Positions 40,978 through 50,302 of a DNA stretch of 64,000 bases are shown here, in pieces. Source of the DNA: Actinosynnema pretiosum (GTDB taxonomy: Bacteria; Actinomycetota; Actinomycetes; Mycobacteriales; Pseudonocardiaceae); NCBI RefSeq assembly GCF_024171695.1, contig NZ_JAMTCF010000012.1, positions 248,001 to 312,000 on the forward strand, written 5' to 3'. The notes below the pieces were generated by a model. That model worked only from the letters and a program-made list of their open reading frames with translations, made no database searches and had not been told where the DNA came from. Both the position numbers and the translations under genes were made by a program. Every line of letters starts with the position of its first letter. The first letter of the stretch is position 1.

Positions 40978-42432
40978 TCAGGACCGGTCCTCGAAGGCGG
41001 CGGCGATCCGGTCGCCGACCCCCTTGTCGATGTTGCGCCAGTACTCGAAGACGCGGCGCAGCACGGGCTCGGACACCCCGTTGCCCGCGTGCGCGACGAC
41101 CGTCTCGACCAGCCGGTCGCGCTGGGCGTCGTCCATGACCTCGCGCACGAGCGTGCCCGCCTGGCCCCAGTCGTCGTCCTCGGGGTGCAGCCGGTACGCG
41201 GAGCGCACGACCGCGTCCTCGACGCCGTAGGAGGTGGTGGCCTCGGACCCGACCGCCGCCGAGGCGTGCGGGCCGCCGTAGGAGTTGGGCGCGTAGACCG
41301 GGTCGCTGGCGTTGCCGTAGCGCATGGCGCCGTCCTTGGCGTACGAGTCCACCCGCGACTTGGGCCGGTTCACCGGCAGCTGCGCGTAGTTCGCGCCGAT
41401 GCGGTACCGGTGCGCGTCGGGGTAGGCGAAGATCCGGCCGAGCAGCATCTTGTCCGGGGAGGCCCCGATGCCGGGCACCAGGTTGGTGGGCTCGAACGCG
41501 GCCTGCTCGATCTCGGCGAAGTGGTCGGACGGGTTGCGGTCCAGCACCAGCTTGCCGACCTCGATCAGCGGGTAGTCGCCCTGCGGCCAGACCTTGGTCA
41601 GGTCGAACGGGTTGAACCGGTAGCCCGCGGCGTCCTCGTACGGCATGACCTGCACGTGCAGGGTCCACGAGGGGAACTCGCCGCGCTCGATGGCGTGCCA
41701 CAGGTCGGCGCGGTGCGCGTCGGCGTCCTCGCCCGCGATCCTGGCGGCCTCGTCGGCGGTGAGCGTCTCGATGCCCTGGTCGGTCTTGAAGTGGTACTTC
41801 ACCCAGTGCCGCTCGCCCTCGGCGTTCTCCCACAGGTAGGTGTGCGAGCCGTACCCGTTCTGGTGGCGCCAGGTGCGCGGGATGCCCCGGTCGCCCATGA
41901 GCCAGGTGACCTGGTGGGCGGTCTCGGGCTGGAGGGTCCAGAAGTCCCACTGCATGTCGTGGTCGCGGCGGCCGGTGTCGACGCGGCGCTTCTGGGAGCG
42001 GATGAAGTCGGGGAACTTGATCGGGTCGCGCAGGAAGAACACCGGGGTGTTGTTGCCGACCAGGTCGTAGTTGCCCTGGCTGGTGTAGAGCTTGAGCGCG
42101 AAGCCGCGCGGGTCGCGCCAGGTGTCCGGGGAGCCGAGCTCGCCCGCGACGGTGGAGAAGCGCAGCAGCGCCTCGGTCTTCACGCCGGGCTGGAACAGGG
42201 CGGCCTTGGTGTAGCGGGAGACGTCGCCGGTGGTCGTGAAGTGGCCGAAGGCGCCCCCGCCCTTGGCGTGAACCACCCGTTCGGGGACGCGTTCGCGGTT
42301 GAACTGGGCGTTCTTCTCGATGAGGTAGTGGTCCTGGAGCAGGATCGGCCCGTTGGGGCCGAGGGTCAGCGAGTGGTCGTCGCTGGCGATCGGGATTCCC
42401 GCGTTGTTGGTGGTGGGACGTGCGTCGGTCAC
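40978..42432 (-). CDS. katA: Monofunctional heme catalase (small-subunit type)
   Basis: 484 residues, fitting a small-subunit catalase. Catalytic His in VPERVVHAKGGGAFGHF, the Asn region NNTPVFFLRDPIKFPDFI, and the heme-ligand Tyr in RIFAYPDAHRYRIG. GTG 42432 follows GAGGGAGCG; in-frame codons further upstream lack a ribosome site. Disproportionates hydrogen peroxide, fitting the adjacent dps-ohr pair on the same strand. Divergent from an MFS transporter. Confidence 0.95.
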   Translation of the reverse strand: MTDARPTTNNAGIPIASDDHSLTLGPNGPILLQDHYLIEKNAQFNRERVPERVVHAKGGGAFGHFTTTGDVSRYTKAALFQPGVKTEALLRFSTVAGELGSPDTWRDPRGFALKLYTSQGNYDLVGNNTPVFFLRDPIKFPDFIRSQKRRVDTGRRDHDMQWDFWTLQPETAHQVTWLMGDRGIPRTWRHQNGYGSHTYLWENAEGERHWVKYHFKTDQGIETLTADEAARIAGEDADAHRADLWHAIERGEFPSWTLHVQVMPYEDAAGYRFNPFDLTKVWPQGDYPLIEVGKLVLDRNPSDHFAEIEQAAFEPTNLVPGIGASPDKMLLGRIFAYPDAHRYRIGANYAQLPVNRPKSRVDSYAKDGAMRYGNASDPVYAPNSYGGPHASAAVGSEATTSYGVEDAVVRSAYRLHPEDDDWGQAGTLVREVMDDAQRDRLVETVVAHAGNGVSEPVLRRVFEYWRNIDKGVGDRIAAAFEDRS

Positions 42433-42585
42433 GGTGCTCGTCGCTCCCTCTGGCGGTCGTCGGTCGGTCCGGTCCCCCTGGGTTCCCACCCGCGCGGTGG
42501 GCACAACCCACCCAACGCTCTTTTCTGGAGCAAGTCAAGAAAGCGAGTGGCTAAAGATGTTGCGCGTGAGAGCGAGGATGTCCCG

Positions 42586-43764
42586 GTGAGCCTGAACGCC
42601 TACCGGTCCGTGCTGCGCACCCCGCGAGTCGTCCCCACCATGCTGGTCGTGCTGCTGGCGCGGATACCGATCACCGGCGTCGGCATGACGCTGACCATGC
42701 ACGTGCTGCTCGCCCTGGACCACGGCTACGGCGCGGCGGGCCTGGTCGGCATGGCGGCCACGGCGGGCAGCGCGATCGGGTCGCCGCTGCTGGGGCGGAT
42801 GCTGGACGGGCGCGGGCTGCGCGCGGTGGTCGGCGTGTCGATCGTGGTGGAGGCCCTGTTCTGGCTCACCGCGCCGCTGCTGACCTACCCGGTGCTGCTG
42901 GTGACCGCGTTCCTGTCGTCGCTGGCCGCGCTGCCGGTGATGAGCCTGGGCAGGCAGGCGCTGACCGCGCTGGTGCCGGAGAGCGGCAGGCGCACCGCGC
43001 TGGCCCTGGACTCGATGGCGGTGGAGCTGGCGTTCATGGCGGGCCCTGCGCTCGGCGTGTTCCTGGGCACCCACTTCACCGGGCGGCCCGCGATGTGGGC
43101 GATCGGCACGGCCGTGGTGCTGTCCGGGCTGCTGCTGTGGGTGGTGGACCCGCCGCTGCGGGCCGGTGGCGCGGCGCCCGGCGGGCAGGCCCCGCGCGGG
43201 TGGCTGGACCGGCGGCTGGTCGGGGTGCTGATCAGCGCGGGCGGGGCGACGTTCCTGCTGACCGGGGTGGAGCTCGCGACGGTGGCGCAGATGCGCGCGC
43301 AGGGCCTGACCGAGTGGACCGGGGTCGCGATCGTGGTGATGTGCGCGGCGTCGCTGGTCGGCGGGTTCTGGTACGGCGGGTTCGAGCGGCCGGTGCCGGT
43401 GTGGGCGCTGATGGCCGGGATGGGGGTGCTGACGCTGCCGCTGGTGCTCGCGGGCGGGTCGCCGTGGCTGCTGGGGCCCGCGCTGGCGCTGTCGAGCTTC
43501 CTGTGCGCCCCGACGCTGACGGCGACCGGCGAGGCGATCACGACGATGGCCCCGGAGGGGGCGCGCGGGACGGCGCTGGGGCTGCAGGGCGCGGCCTTCA
43601 CGCTCGGGTCGGCGCTGGGTCAGCCGGTGGCCGGGTGGGCCATCGACGGCGTGGGGCCGTCGGCCGGGTTCGCGGTGGCGGCGCTGGGCTCGCTGGCGAT
43701 CGCCGGGCTGGTGGTGCTGCTGGGCGCCCGGAACCGGGCGCCCGAGCCGGTGGTCGTGGGCTGA
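42586..43764 (+). CDS. MFS transporter
   Basis: 392 residues, about twelve hydrophobic segments. Paralogue of the MFS at 13603-14856: start LNAYRSVLRTPR and motif A-like loop GRMLDGRGLRAVV. The GTG follows AGCGAGGA. Substrate unknown, probably a small-molecule exporter. Shares a 153-bp divergent gap with katA, so oxidative signals may affect both. A stem-loop follows. Confidence 0.85.
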   Translation: MSLNAYRSVLRTPRVVPTMLVVLLARIPITGVGMTLTMHVLLALDHGYGAAGLVGMAATAGSAIGSPLLGRMLDGRGLRAVVGVSIVVEALFWLTAPLLTYPVLLVTAFLSSLAALPVMSLGRQALTALVPESGRRTALALDSMAVELAFMAGPALGVFLGTHFTGRPAMWAIGTAVVLSGLLLWVVDPPLRAGGAAPGGQAPRGWLDRRLVGVLISAGGATFLLTGVELATVAQMRAQGLTEWTGVAIVVMCAASLVGGFWYGGFERPVPVWALMAGMGVLTLPLVLAGGSPWLLGPALALSSFLCAPTLTATGEAITTMAPEGARGTALGLQGAAFTLGSALGQPVAGWAIDGVGPSAGFAVAALGSLAIAGLVVLLGARNRAPEPVVVG

Positions 43765-43780
43765 GCGCCCCGACCACCCG

Positions 43781-43812
43781 AGGGTGGCCTCCGCCGGAAG
43801 CGGGGCCACCCT
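43781..43812. terminator. Hairpin between MFS and cspA
   Basis: 9-bp stem (43781-43789 with 43804-43812) continued by CCGC/GCGG inside; between two convergent stops. Confidence 0.7.
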
Positions 43813-43824
43813 GCGCGGCTCGGA

Positions 43825-44028
43825 TCAGGCAGGCTGGACGTTCTCGGCCTGCGGGCCCTTGGGGCCGCTGGCCACGTCGAACGTGACCGCCTGGTTCTCC
43901 TCCAGGGAGCGGTAACCCGAAGCGTTGATCGCGGTGAAGTGCACGAAAACGTCCGGCCCACCGCCGTCCTGCTCGATGAAACCGAAGCCCTTTTCAGCGT
44001 TGAACCACTTCACCTTGCCAGTTGCCAC
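43825..44028 (-). CDS. cspA: Cold-shock protein CspA-type
   Basis: 67 residues, one OB-fold domain with RNP1 KGFGFIEQ and RNP2 DVFVHFTAI. RNA chaperone. GTG start with GAGGAGAAGGCA upstream. TAGGCT at 44186-44181 predicts a 5' UTR of about 145 nt with a small TGTCG/CGACA hairpin, which fits the long, temperature-responsive leaders of cspA mRNAs. Confidence 0.95.
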   Translation of the reverse strand: MATGKVKWFNAEKGFGFIEQDGGGPDVFVHFTAINASGYRSLEENQAVTFDVASGPKGPQAENVQPA

Positions 44029-44180
44029 TGCCTTCTCCTCTGCCGTGAAACATGTCGAACAGCCACCGCTCCGGTCGAACACCCCGGGGCGCGGGCGCGA
44101 TCCTGCACAGACCTGGCCGGTGTCGCTGGGCGACACGACGCGGACCGCGCGGGCTTCCCCCGATCGTGACTGCGGGGCTG

Positions 44181-44186
44181 AGCCTA
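44181..44186 (-). promoter_or_regulatory. -10 of cspA
   Basis: TAGGCT on the minus strand, about 150 bp upstream of the cspA GTG. The interval 44029-44180 is then leader RNA. Confidence 0.5.
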
Positions 44187-44222
44187 AAGCAGATCGGCCG
44201 AATTAGCGCGCTCGCGTAGGTC

Positions 44223-45662
44223 TCAGATCGCTCGCAACGCTTCGTAGAGCCGCTCCACACCCGGTCGCGCCGCCGCGTAGTGCGCCGCCGCGGCCGGGTC
44301 CGGTTCGTACCGGCGCTCGGGAACCACCAGGTCAGCGGTCCCCGCCAGCGAGTCCAGCTCGCCCAGCGAGCGCCACGCCAGCAGCGCCGCGCCCACGGCC
44401 GAACCCCCGGTGTCCTCGGTGATCTCCAGCGGCACGTCGAGCGCGGCGCACAGCACCGACGCCCACAGCTCGTGCCGCAGCGCGCCGCCCGTGGCGCGCA
44501 CCAGGCGCACCTCGGCGACCGACCGCACCGCGTCCAGCACCAGCGCCAGCTGCTGCGCGACGCCCTCCACGAGCGCCCTGGTGAGCTCGGCCCGCCCGTG
44601 CTCGCGGCGCAGGCCCACCACGGCCGAGGTCGCGTCAGCGTCCCACCAGGGGGCCCGCTCGCCCAGCAGGTACGGCAGCGCCGTCACGCCGGACGCGCCG
44701 ACCGGCACGCGCGCGGCCTCGTCGAGCAGCTCGACCACGTCGGCCCCGAACGACTCGGCCGCCCAGGAGGCGACCACGCCGCCGTTGCTGACCGCCCCGC
44801 CGACCGTCCACAGCCCGTCGCCGATGGCGTAGCAGAACACCCGGCCGCGCTCGTCCACGGCGGGCTCGGGGCTCACCACGCGCAGCGCGCCGCTGGTGCC
44901 CAGCGACAGCGCGGCCACGCCGGGCACGATCGCGCCGACGCCCAGGTTGGCCAGCGGCCCGTCGCCGCCGCCGAGCACGACCGGCGTGCCGGGGGCGACC
45001 CCGTCGACGACCGCGCGCAGCGGGAACGAGGCGGTGGGCGCGTGCAGCTCGGGCAGCTGCTCGGCGCGCACCCGGGCGTGCGCGAGCGCGCCGGGGTGCC
45101 AGTCCAGCGCGCGCAGGTCCATGAGCCCGGTCGCCGACCCGGACGAGTGCTCGGTCGCGAGCACCCCGGTCAGGTGGGCGAACACGTAGTCCTTCAGCCC
45201 GCACCACCGGTGCGCCTGAACGCCGTGCTCGGCGAACCAGCGCAGCTTCACCAGCGGCGACATGGTGTGCACGGGCGTGCCGGTGGCCCGGTGCAGCGCG
45301 ACGCCGTCCCCGGCCCGCAGCCGCGCCACCTGCTCGACCGCGCGCCGGTCGGCCCAGCTCAGCGACGGGGTCACCGGCCTGCCGGACCCGTCGAGCCCGA
45401 GCAGCGTGTGCAGCGCGCCGGTCAGCACCAGGGCGCGCACGCCCTGCCCGTCACCGGCGCAGGCCAGCGCCACCTCGGACACCGCCGCCAGCGCGGCGGC
45501 GAGCACCTCGTCCGGGTCCTGGGTGGCCTCCCCGGACGGCGTGGTCCGCATCGGGTACCCGCGCTCGGTCGAGCGCAGCACCCGTGCTCGGGGGTCGACC
45601 GCGACCACCTTGGTCGCGGTCGTCCCCAGGTCTACCGCGAGCACAACCCCCTTGTCGCGCAA
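44223..45662 (-). CDS. Carbohydrate kinase FGGY family, gluconokinase-like
   Basis: 479 residues. N-terminal VLAVDLGTTATKVVAVD phosphate-1 motif, SLSWADRRA, GGGDGPLANLG and the C-terminal ATGGALRHELWASVLCAAL helix typical of FGGY kinases; gluconate (GntK) or xylulose/rhamnulose kinase are possible, gluconate preferred. The start is TTG 45662 just after the asd stop; GTG 45644 would remove six residues. Likely an operon tail of lysC-asd by position, though of different pathway. Confidence 0.82.
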   Translation of the reverse strand: MRDKGVVLAVDLGTTATKVVAVDPRARVLRSTERGYPMRTTPSGEATQDPDEVLAAALAAVSEVALACAGDGQGVRALVLTGALHTLLGLDGSGRPVTPSLSWADRRAVEQVARLRAGDGVALHRATGTPVHTMSPLVKLRWFAEHGVQAHRWCGLKDYVFAHLTGVLATEHSSGSATGLMDLRALDWHPGALAHARVRAEQLPELHAPTASFPLRAVVDGVAPGTPVVLGGGDGPLANLGVGAIVPGVAALSLGTSGALRVVSPEPAVDERGRVFCYAIGDGLWTVGGAVSNGGVVASWAAESFGADVVELLDEAARVPVGASGVTALPYLLGERAPWWDADATSAVVGLRREHGRAELTRALVEGVAQQLALVLDAVRSVAEVRLVRATGGALRHELWASVLCAALDVPLEITEDTGGSAVGAALLAWRSLGELDSLAGTADLVVPERRYEPDPAAAAHYAAARPGVERLYEALRAI

Positions 45663-45665
45663 CGC

Positions 45666-46733
45666 CTACAGCCTGCCCGCCAGTTCCTCGGCGATCTCGT
45701 AGGTGTTGAGCGCGGCGCCCTTGCGCAGGTTGTCCCCGCACACGAAGAAGTCGAGCGCGTTCGGGAAGTCCAGCGCCTGGCGGACCCGGCCGACGTAGGT
45801 CGGGTCGCCGCCCACGACGTCGGCGGGCGTCGGGAAGCGCAGGGCCTCCGGCTCGTCCACCAGGACGACCGACGGCTGCTCCTCGAAGATCTTGTGCGCC
45901 TGCTCGACGGTCACCGGCCGCTCGAACACGGCGTGGACGGCCAGCGAGTGCGTGGTCACCACGGGCACCCGCACGCAGGTCGCCGAGACCTTCAGGTCCG
46001 GGATGCCGAGGATCTTGCGGGACTCGTTGCGGACCTTCAGCTCCTCGCTGGTCCACCCGTCGTCCTTGAGGGACCCGGCCCACGGCACCACGTTCAGCGC
46101 CAGCGGCGCGGGGAACGGCGAGTCGGACACCGGCAGGCCCGCCGCGTCGAGCACCTCGCGCACGTCGCCCGCGCGCTCGCCGACCTGCTTGCCGGAGACC
46201 GCCTCGACCTCGGCGCGGAGCCGGTCGATCGCGGCCTGCCCGCCGCCGGACGCGGCCTGGTAGGAGGCGACGACCAGCTCGCGCAGCCCGAACTCGCGGT
46301 GCAGCGCGCCGATCGCGGCCATCATCGACAGGGTCGTGCAGTTGGGGTTGGCGATGATCCCCCTGGGCCGCTCGCCGATCTTGTCCGCGTTGACCTCGGG
46401 CACCACCAGCGGCACCTCGTCGTCCATGCGGAACGCGCCGGAGTTGTCCACGGCGACCGCGCCGCGCGCGGCGGCGATCGGCGCCCACTTCGCGGACACC
46501 TCGTCGGGCACGTCGAACATGGCGACGTCGACGCCGTCGAACGCCTCGGGGGTCAGCTCGACGACGGTGAGGTCCTCGCCGCGCACGTGGATCTTCTTGC
46601 CCGCCGAGCGCGCGGAGGCGATCAGCCGGATCTCACCCCACGGCACGGTCTCCCGGTTGTTGATGATCGAGATCATCACCGTGCCGACCGCGCCGGTCGC
46701 GCCGACCAGTGCCAGAACCGGACCGCCGCTCAT
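45666..46733 (-). CDS. asd: Aspartate-semialdehyde dehydrogenase
   Basis: 355 residues. NADP-binding ALVGATGAVGTVM, catalytic Cys132 in ANPNCTT, QAASGGGQAAI and the active-site His region in VPVVTTHSLAVHA. Reduces aspartyl phosphate to aspartate semialdehyde for lysine, threonine, methionine and diaminopimelate. ATG overlaps the lysC stop (ATGA), the standard lysC-asd operon. Confidence 0.96.
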   Translation of the reverse strand: MSGGPVLALVGATGAVGTVMISIINNRETVPWGEIRLIASARSAGKKIHVRGEDLTVVELTPEAFDGVDVAMFDVPDEVSAKWAPIAAARGAVAVDNSGAFRMDDEVPLVVPEVNADKIGERPRGIIANPNCTTLSMMAAIGALHREFGLRELVVASYQAASGGGQAAIDRLRAEVEAVSGKQVGERAGDVREVLDAAGLPVSDSPFPAPLALNVVPWAGSLKDDGWTSEELKVRNESRKILGIPDLKVSATCVRVPVVTTHSLAVHAVFERPVTVEQAHKIFEEQPSVVLVDEPEALRFPTPADVVGGDPTYVGRVRQALDFPNALDFFVCGDNLRKGAALNTYEIAEELAGRL

Positions 46734-47248
46734 CGGCCGCTACCCCCGTACACGACAGCCTCCTCGTCGCCACCGAGCTCGAACACGTCGTGCAGCGCGC
46801 GCACGGCGTCGTCGAGCTGGGTGTCCCTGCAGATGACCGAGATGCGGATCTCCGAGGTGGAGATGATCTCGATGTTGACGCCCGCGCTGGCCAGCGCCTC
46901 GCAGAAGGTGGCCGTGACGCCGGGGTGCGAGCGCATCCCCGCGCCGATCAGCGACACCTTGCCCACGTGGTCGTCGTAGATGACCTTCTCGAAGCCGATC
47001 TCGCCGCGCGCCTTCTCCAGGGCGGCCACCGCGCGGGGGCCGTCGTCCTTGGGCAGCGTGAACGTCACGTCGGTGCGACCGCTGACGGCCTGCGAGACGT
47101 TCTGCACGACCATGTCGATGTCGATCTCGGCCTCGGCGACGACGCGGAAGATCCGCGCGGCCACGCCGGGGTGGTCGGGCACCGCCGTGACCGTGACCTT
47201 GGCCTCGGACCGGTCGTGCGCGACGCCGGTGATCATCGCCTGTTCCAC
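46730..47248 (-). CDS. Probable internal LysC-beta (regulatory subunit)
   Basis: In-frame GTG 47248 (VEQAMITGVAHDRSEAKVTV), preceded by TGGAGGACC about 6 nt upstream. In Corynebacterium the aspartokinase beta subunit begins at the equivalent point (MEEAVLTGVATDKSEAKVT), producing an alpha2beta2 enzyme. 172 residues, covering only the two ACT domains. Known organisation in related genera; here it is inferred from the matching site. Confidence 0.5.
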   Translation of the reverse strand: MEQAMITGVAHDRSEAKVTVTAVPDHPGVAARIFRVVAEAEIDIDMVVQNVSQAVSGRTDVTFTLPKDDGPRAVAALEKARGEIGFEKVIYDDHVGKVSLIGAGMRSHPGVTATFCEALASAGVNIEIISTSEIRISVICRDTQLDDAVRALHDVFELGGDEEAVVYGGSGR

Positions 47249-47995
47249 GGGAAGGTCCTCCACTGATCCGGAGACCGTGGTCCCCGGCTTGTTGCTGAAC
47301 GAGGAGCGGACGTGCACGGGCACGTTGTAGCGGCGGGCGTACTCGACGCAGCGCAGCATCAGCACCTTGGCGCCGCAGGCGGCCATCTCCAGCATCTCCT
47401 CGTAGGAGATGCTCTCCAGCCGCTTGGCGTTGGGCACGATGCGCGGGTCGGCGGTGAAGACGCCGTCCACGTCGGTGTAGATCTCGCACACGTCCGCCTT
47501 GAGGGCGGCGGCCAGCGCGACGGCGGTGGTGTCCGTGCCGCCCCGGCCGAGCGTGGTGATCTCCTTGGTGCCCTGGCTGACGCCCTGGAAGCCCGCGACG
47601 ATCGCGATGTGGCCCTCGGCGAGCGCGTCCTGGATGCGGCTGGGCGTCACGTCGATGATGCGCGCCTTGCCGTGCACCTCGGTGGTGATCACGCCCGCCT
47701 GCGAGCCGGTGTAGGACCGGGCGGACGCGCCGAGGGAGCTGATCGCCATGGCCAGCAGGGACATCGAGATGCGCTCGCCCGCGGTGAGCAGCATGTCGAG
47801 CTCGCGGCCCGGCGGCACCGGGGCGACCTGGTGGGCGAGGTCGAGCAGCTCGTCGGTCGAGTCGCCCATCGCGGAGACCGCCACGACGACGTCGTTGCCC
47901 GCTTTGCGCGTCGCGACGATCCGCTCGGCCACCCGTTTGATCCGCTCGGCGCTCTCCACCGAGGAACCGCCGTACTTCTGGACGACGAGCGCCAC
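46730..47995 (-). CDS. lysC: Aspartokinase
   Basis: 421 residues. Kinase domain starts VVQKYGGSSVESAERI, with LGRGGTDTTAVALAAAL and EIYTDVDGVFTADPR; two ACT domains follow (about 265-420). Phosphorylates aspartate; the ACT domains give Lys/Thr feedback. GTG 47995 has GGGAGGAGA upstream. A probable internal start gives the beta subunit. Coupled to asd. Confidence 0.96.
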   Translation of the reverse strand: MALVVQKYGGSSVESAERIKRVAERIVATRKAGNDVVVAVSAMGDSTDELLDLAHQVAPVPPGRELDMLLTAGERISMSLLAMAISSLGASARSYTGSQAGVITTEVHGKARIIDVTPSRIQDALAEGHIAIVAGFQGVSQGTKEITTLGRGGTDTTAVALAAALKADVCEIYTDVDGVFTADPRIVPNAKRLESISYEEMLEMAACGAKVLMLRCVEYARRYNVPVHVRSSFSNKPGTTVSGSVEDLPVEQAMITGVAHDRSEAKVTVTAVPDHPGVAARIFRVVAEAEIDIDMVVQNVSQAVSGRTDVTFTLPKDDGPRAVAALEKARGEIGFEKVIYDDHVGKVSLIGAGMRSHPGVTATFCEALASAGVNIEIISTSEIRISVICRDTQLDDAVRALHDVFELGGDEEAVVYGGSGR

Positions 47996-48095
47996 CGCGT
48001 TCTCCTCCCAGGTCAGGAAACCCCTGTTCGCCCGGCAGACTACCCGGACCACTGAGTGGACAGGCCCCGCCGTGGCCGGCACTACCCTCGTCGCC

Positions 48096-49295
48096 GTGCC
48101 GACCGTGGACGCAGGACCAGACACCCCCGAGCGCGCGCCCTCGTCGCGCGGCCCCCTGGCCGGCCTGGCGGAGCACCGGTTCGCGCCGGTCATCGCGCCG
48201 GGGGCGCTCTACCTGCTGGTGAGGCTGCTCGGGGTGCTGGTGCTCGCGCTGATGTCCGCCCACTGGGACAAGGACGTGGCGAAGGTGCTCACGTCGTGGG
48301 ACGGGCAGTGGTTCCTGGCCATCGCGCAGGGCGGGTACGGGGGCGTCACCCCGGCGCTGGTGGACGCGTTCGGCAGGCGCTCGGCGGAGACGCCGCTGGC
48401 GTTCTTCCCCGGCTACCCGCTGCTGGTGGGCTGGGTCGAGGCGCTGCCGGGGGTGTCGGCGGTGGGCGCGGCGTTCTCGGTGAGCCTGGTGAGCGGGGTG
48501 TTCTGCGCGTACGGCCTGCACCGGCTGGGGCGCGCGGTGCGCGGCGGGTCGGAGCGGGCCGGGCTGGTGCTGGTGGCGCTGTTCGCCGCCTCGCCGATGG
48601 CCGTGGTGCTGTCGATGGCCTACTCGGAGGCGCTGTTCTGCGCGCTGGCCGCGTGGTCGCTGGTGGGCGTGGTGGAGCGGCGCTGGGTGCTGGCCGGGCT
48701 GTGCGCGGCCGGGGCCGGGCTGGTGCGGCCGACGGCGGGCGCGCTGGTGCTGGCGGTGGGGCTGGCCGCGCTGGTGGCGGTGTGGCAGCGGCGGGACGGG
48801 CTGCGGCCGTGGATCGGCGGGGTGCTGGCCCCGCTGGGGATGCTGGGGTACCTCGCGTTCGTGGCGGTGCGCACCGGGCAGCTGGACGGCTGGTTCGCGG
48901 TGCAGCAGCGCGGCTGGGGGTCCAAGTTCGACGGTGGCGCGGCGACCTGGCAGTTCACCTGGGAGATCCTGGCGAACCCGAGGTCGGTGCTGGAACTGGT
49001 GACGGTGTGGCTGCTGCTGGGCGCGCTCGCGCTGGTGGTGGTGTGCGTGCGACGGCGGGTGGAGTGGCCGCTGGTGGTGTACGCGGTGGGCGTGATCGTG
49101 ATGGACCTTGGCTCGAACGGGCTGATGAACTCCAAGGCCCGCCTGCTGCTGCCCGCGTTCGCGCTGCTGCTGCCGATCGCGCTGTCGCTGGCCAAGCGCA
49201 GGACCGGCACGGTGGTGTCGGTGCTGGCGGGCGTGGCGGTGTTCGGCGCGTGGTTCGGGGCCTACTCGATCACCGCGTGGCAGTACGCGATCTGA
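48096..49295 (+). CDS. PIG-V-like membrane glycosyltransferase
   Basis: 399 residues with about ten hydrophobic helices. The first external loop carries TSWDGQWFLAIAQGGYGG, the acidic GT-C motif of PIG-V-type mannosyltransferases (WDxxWYxxIAxxGY), followed by FFPGYPLLVGW. Probably transfers a mannose from a lipid-linked donor on the outer face of the membrane; acceptor unknown. GTG with TACCCT 7 nt upstream (48083-48088). Divergent from lysC. Confidence 0.75.
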   Translation: MPTVDAGPDTPERAPSSRGPLAGLAEHRFAPVIAPGALYLLVRLLGVLVLALMSAHWDKDVAKVLTSWDGQWFLAIAQGGYGGVTPALVDAFGRRSAETPLAFFPGYPLLVGWVEALPGVSAVGAAFSVSLVSGVFCAYGLHRLGRAVRGGSERAGLVLVALFAASPMAVVLSMAYSEALFCALAAWSLVGVVERRWVLAGLCAAGAGLVRPTAGALVLAVGLAALVAVWQRRDGLRPWIGGVLAPLGMLGYLAFVAVRTGQLDGWFAVQQRGWGSKFDGGAATWQFTWEILANPRSVLELVTVWLLLGALALVVVCVRRRVEWPLVVYAVGVIVMDLGSNGLMNSKARLLLPAFALLLPIALSLAKRRTGTVVSVLAGVAVFGAWFGAYSITAWQYAI

Positions 49296-49321
49296 GCTGA
49301 CGGGGAAGGCGGGAGAGGGCT

Positions 49322-49969
49322 GTGGCGCGGAACGGCGCGGAGCAGGACGGTTCCGGGCAGGACGAGCCGGGGCAGGACGGGCTCGGACTGGCCGGGGTGA
49401 TCGCGGACCGGTGGAGCCCCAGGGCGTTCGACGCGGGCGCGGTGCTCGGCGACGACGAGGCGCGCTCGCTGTTCGAGGCCGCGCGGTGGGCAGCCTCACA
49501 CGGGAACACCCAGCCCGCCCGGTTCCTGCTCGCCAGGCGCGGCGAACCGGCGCACGAGCGGGTCTTCGCGGCGCTGAGCCGGGGCAACCGGAGCTGGGCC
49601 GGAGCGGCGTCCGCGCTGGTCGTGGCCGCGCTGGCCACCTCGGACGCCAAGGGCCCGCTGCCCAACGCGGAGTTCGGCCTCGGCCTCGCGGTGCAGAACC
49701 TGGTGCTCCAGGCCGTGCACCTCGGACTGGTCGCGCACCAGATGGGCGGATTCGACCCCGAAGCGCTGCGGGAAGCGTTCTCCATTCCCGAGGACGTGCG
49801 CCCCGCGGTGGTGATCGCGGTCGGCCGGGAGGGCGACGGCTCGGATTTGCCGGACGACCTGCGCGCGAAGGACGAAAGGCCGCGCAAGCGCAAGCCGCTG
49901 ACCGAGACGGTGTTTTCCCAGGAATGGGGAAAGGCCGCTTTCACCCCGGAAGCTCCCGCCACGTCGTGA
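49322..49969 (+). CDS. Nitroreductase family protein
   Basis: 215 residues, one domain. RWSPRAFDAGAVLGDDEAR start (RxSxRxF), WAASHGNTQPARFLL, then LGLAVQNLVLQAVHLGLVAH, the FMN-binding helix, and a C-terminal DERPRKRKPL arginine-rich tail. FMN-dependent nitro- or quinone-reductase. GTG with GGGAGAGG. The gene is 26 nt after the PIG-V-like gene. Confidence 0.85.
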   Translation: MARNGAEQDGSGQDEPGQDGLGLAGVIADRWSPRAFDAGAVLGDDEARSLFEAARWAASHGNTQPARFLLARRGEPAHERVFAALSRGNRSWAGAASALVVAALATSDAKGPLPNAEFGLGLAVQNLVLQAVHLGLVAHQMGGFDPEALREAFSIPEDVRPAVVIAVGREGDGSDLPDDLRAKDERPRKRKPLTETVFSQEWGKAAFTPEAPATS

Positions 49970-49996
49970 CGGGAGTCCAGGTTCGGGCGAACTCGG

Positions 49997-50302
49997 TCAA
50001 CGAGCGATCAGCCGCGCCAGCACACTGGTCACGACCAGCCAGAACACGGCGGCGAGACCGTAGTTGACGATCAGCTCGACGCTCTCGTCGGCGAACTGGA
50101 ACAAACCGGGGAAGAACAGTGCCAGCGGATTGGCCAGCTGCGAGATGAACTGGAAGAACGCGTTGGTCGACTCGGCCCCGAGGAGCACCATGAGGATGAA
50201 CAGGACCTCGATGACCGCGAAGACGACCCCGACCCCGCTGATCACCCTGGCAGCGGTGTAGCTACCGCTGCTCGCACGAGTGGTGGAACGCCATCTGGAC
50301 AT
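49997..50302 (-). CDS. YggT-like small membrane protein
   Basis: 101 residues, two to three hydrophobic helices (about 18-43, 55-70 and 78-99), loop with NAFFQFISQLANPLALFFPG resembling YggT. Function unknown. ATG 50302. An imperfect palindrome GGTGAAATTCCACC lies in the region between it and the leuA leader. Confidence 0.6.
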   Translation of the reverse strand: MSRWRSTTRASSGSYTAARVISGVGVVFAVIEVLFILMVLLGAESTNAFFQFISQLANPLALFFPGLFQFADESVELIVNYGLAAVFWLVVTSVLARLIAR

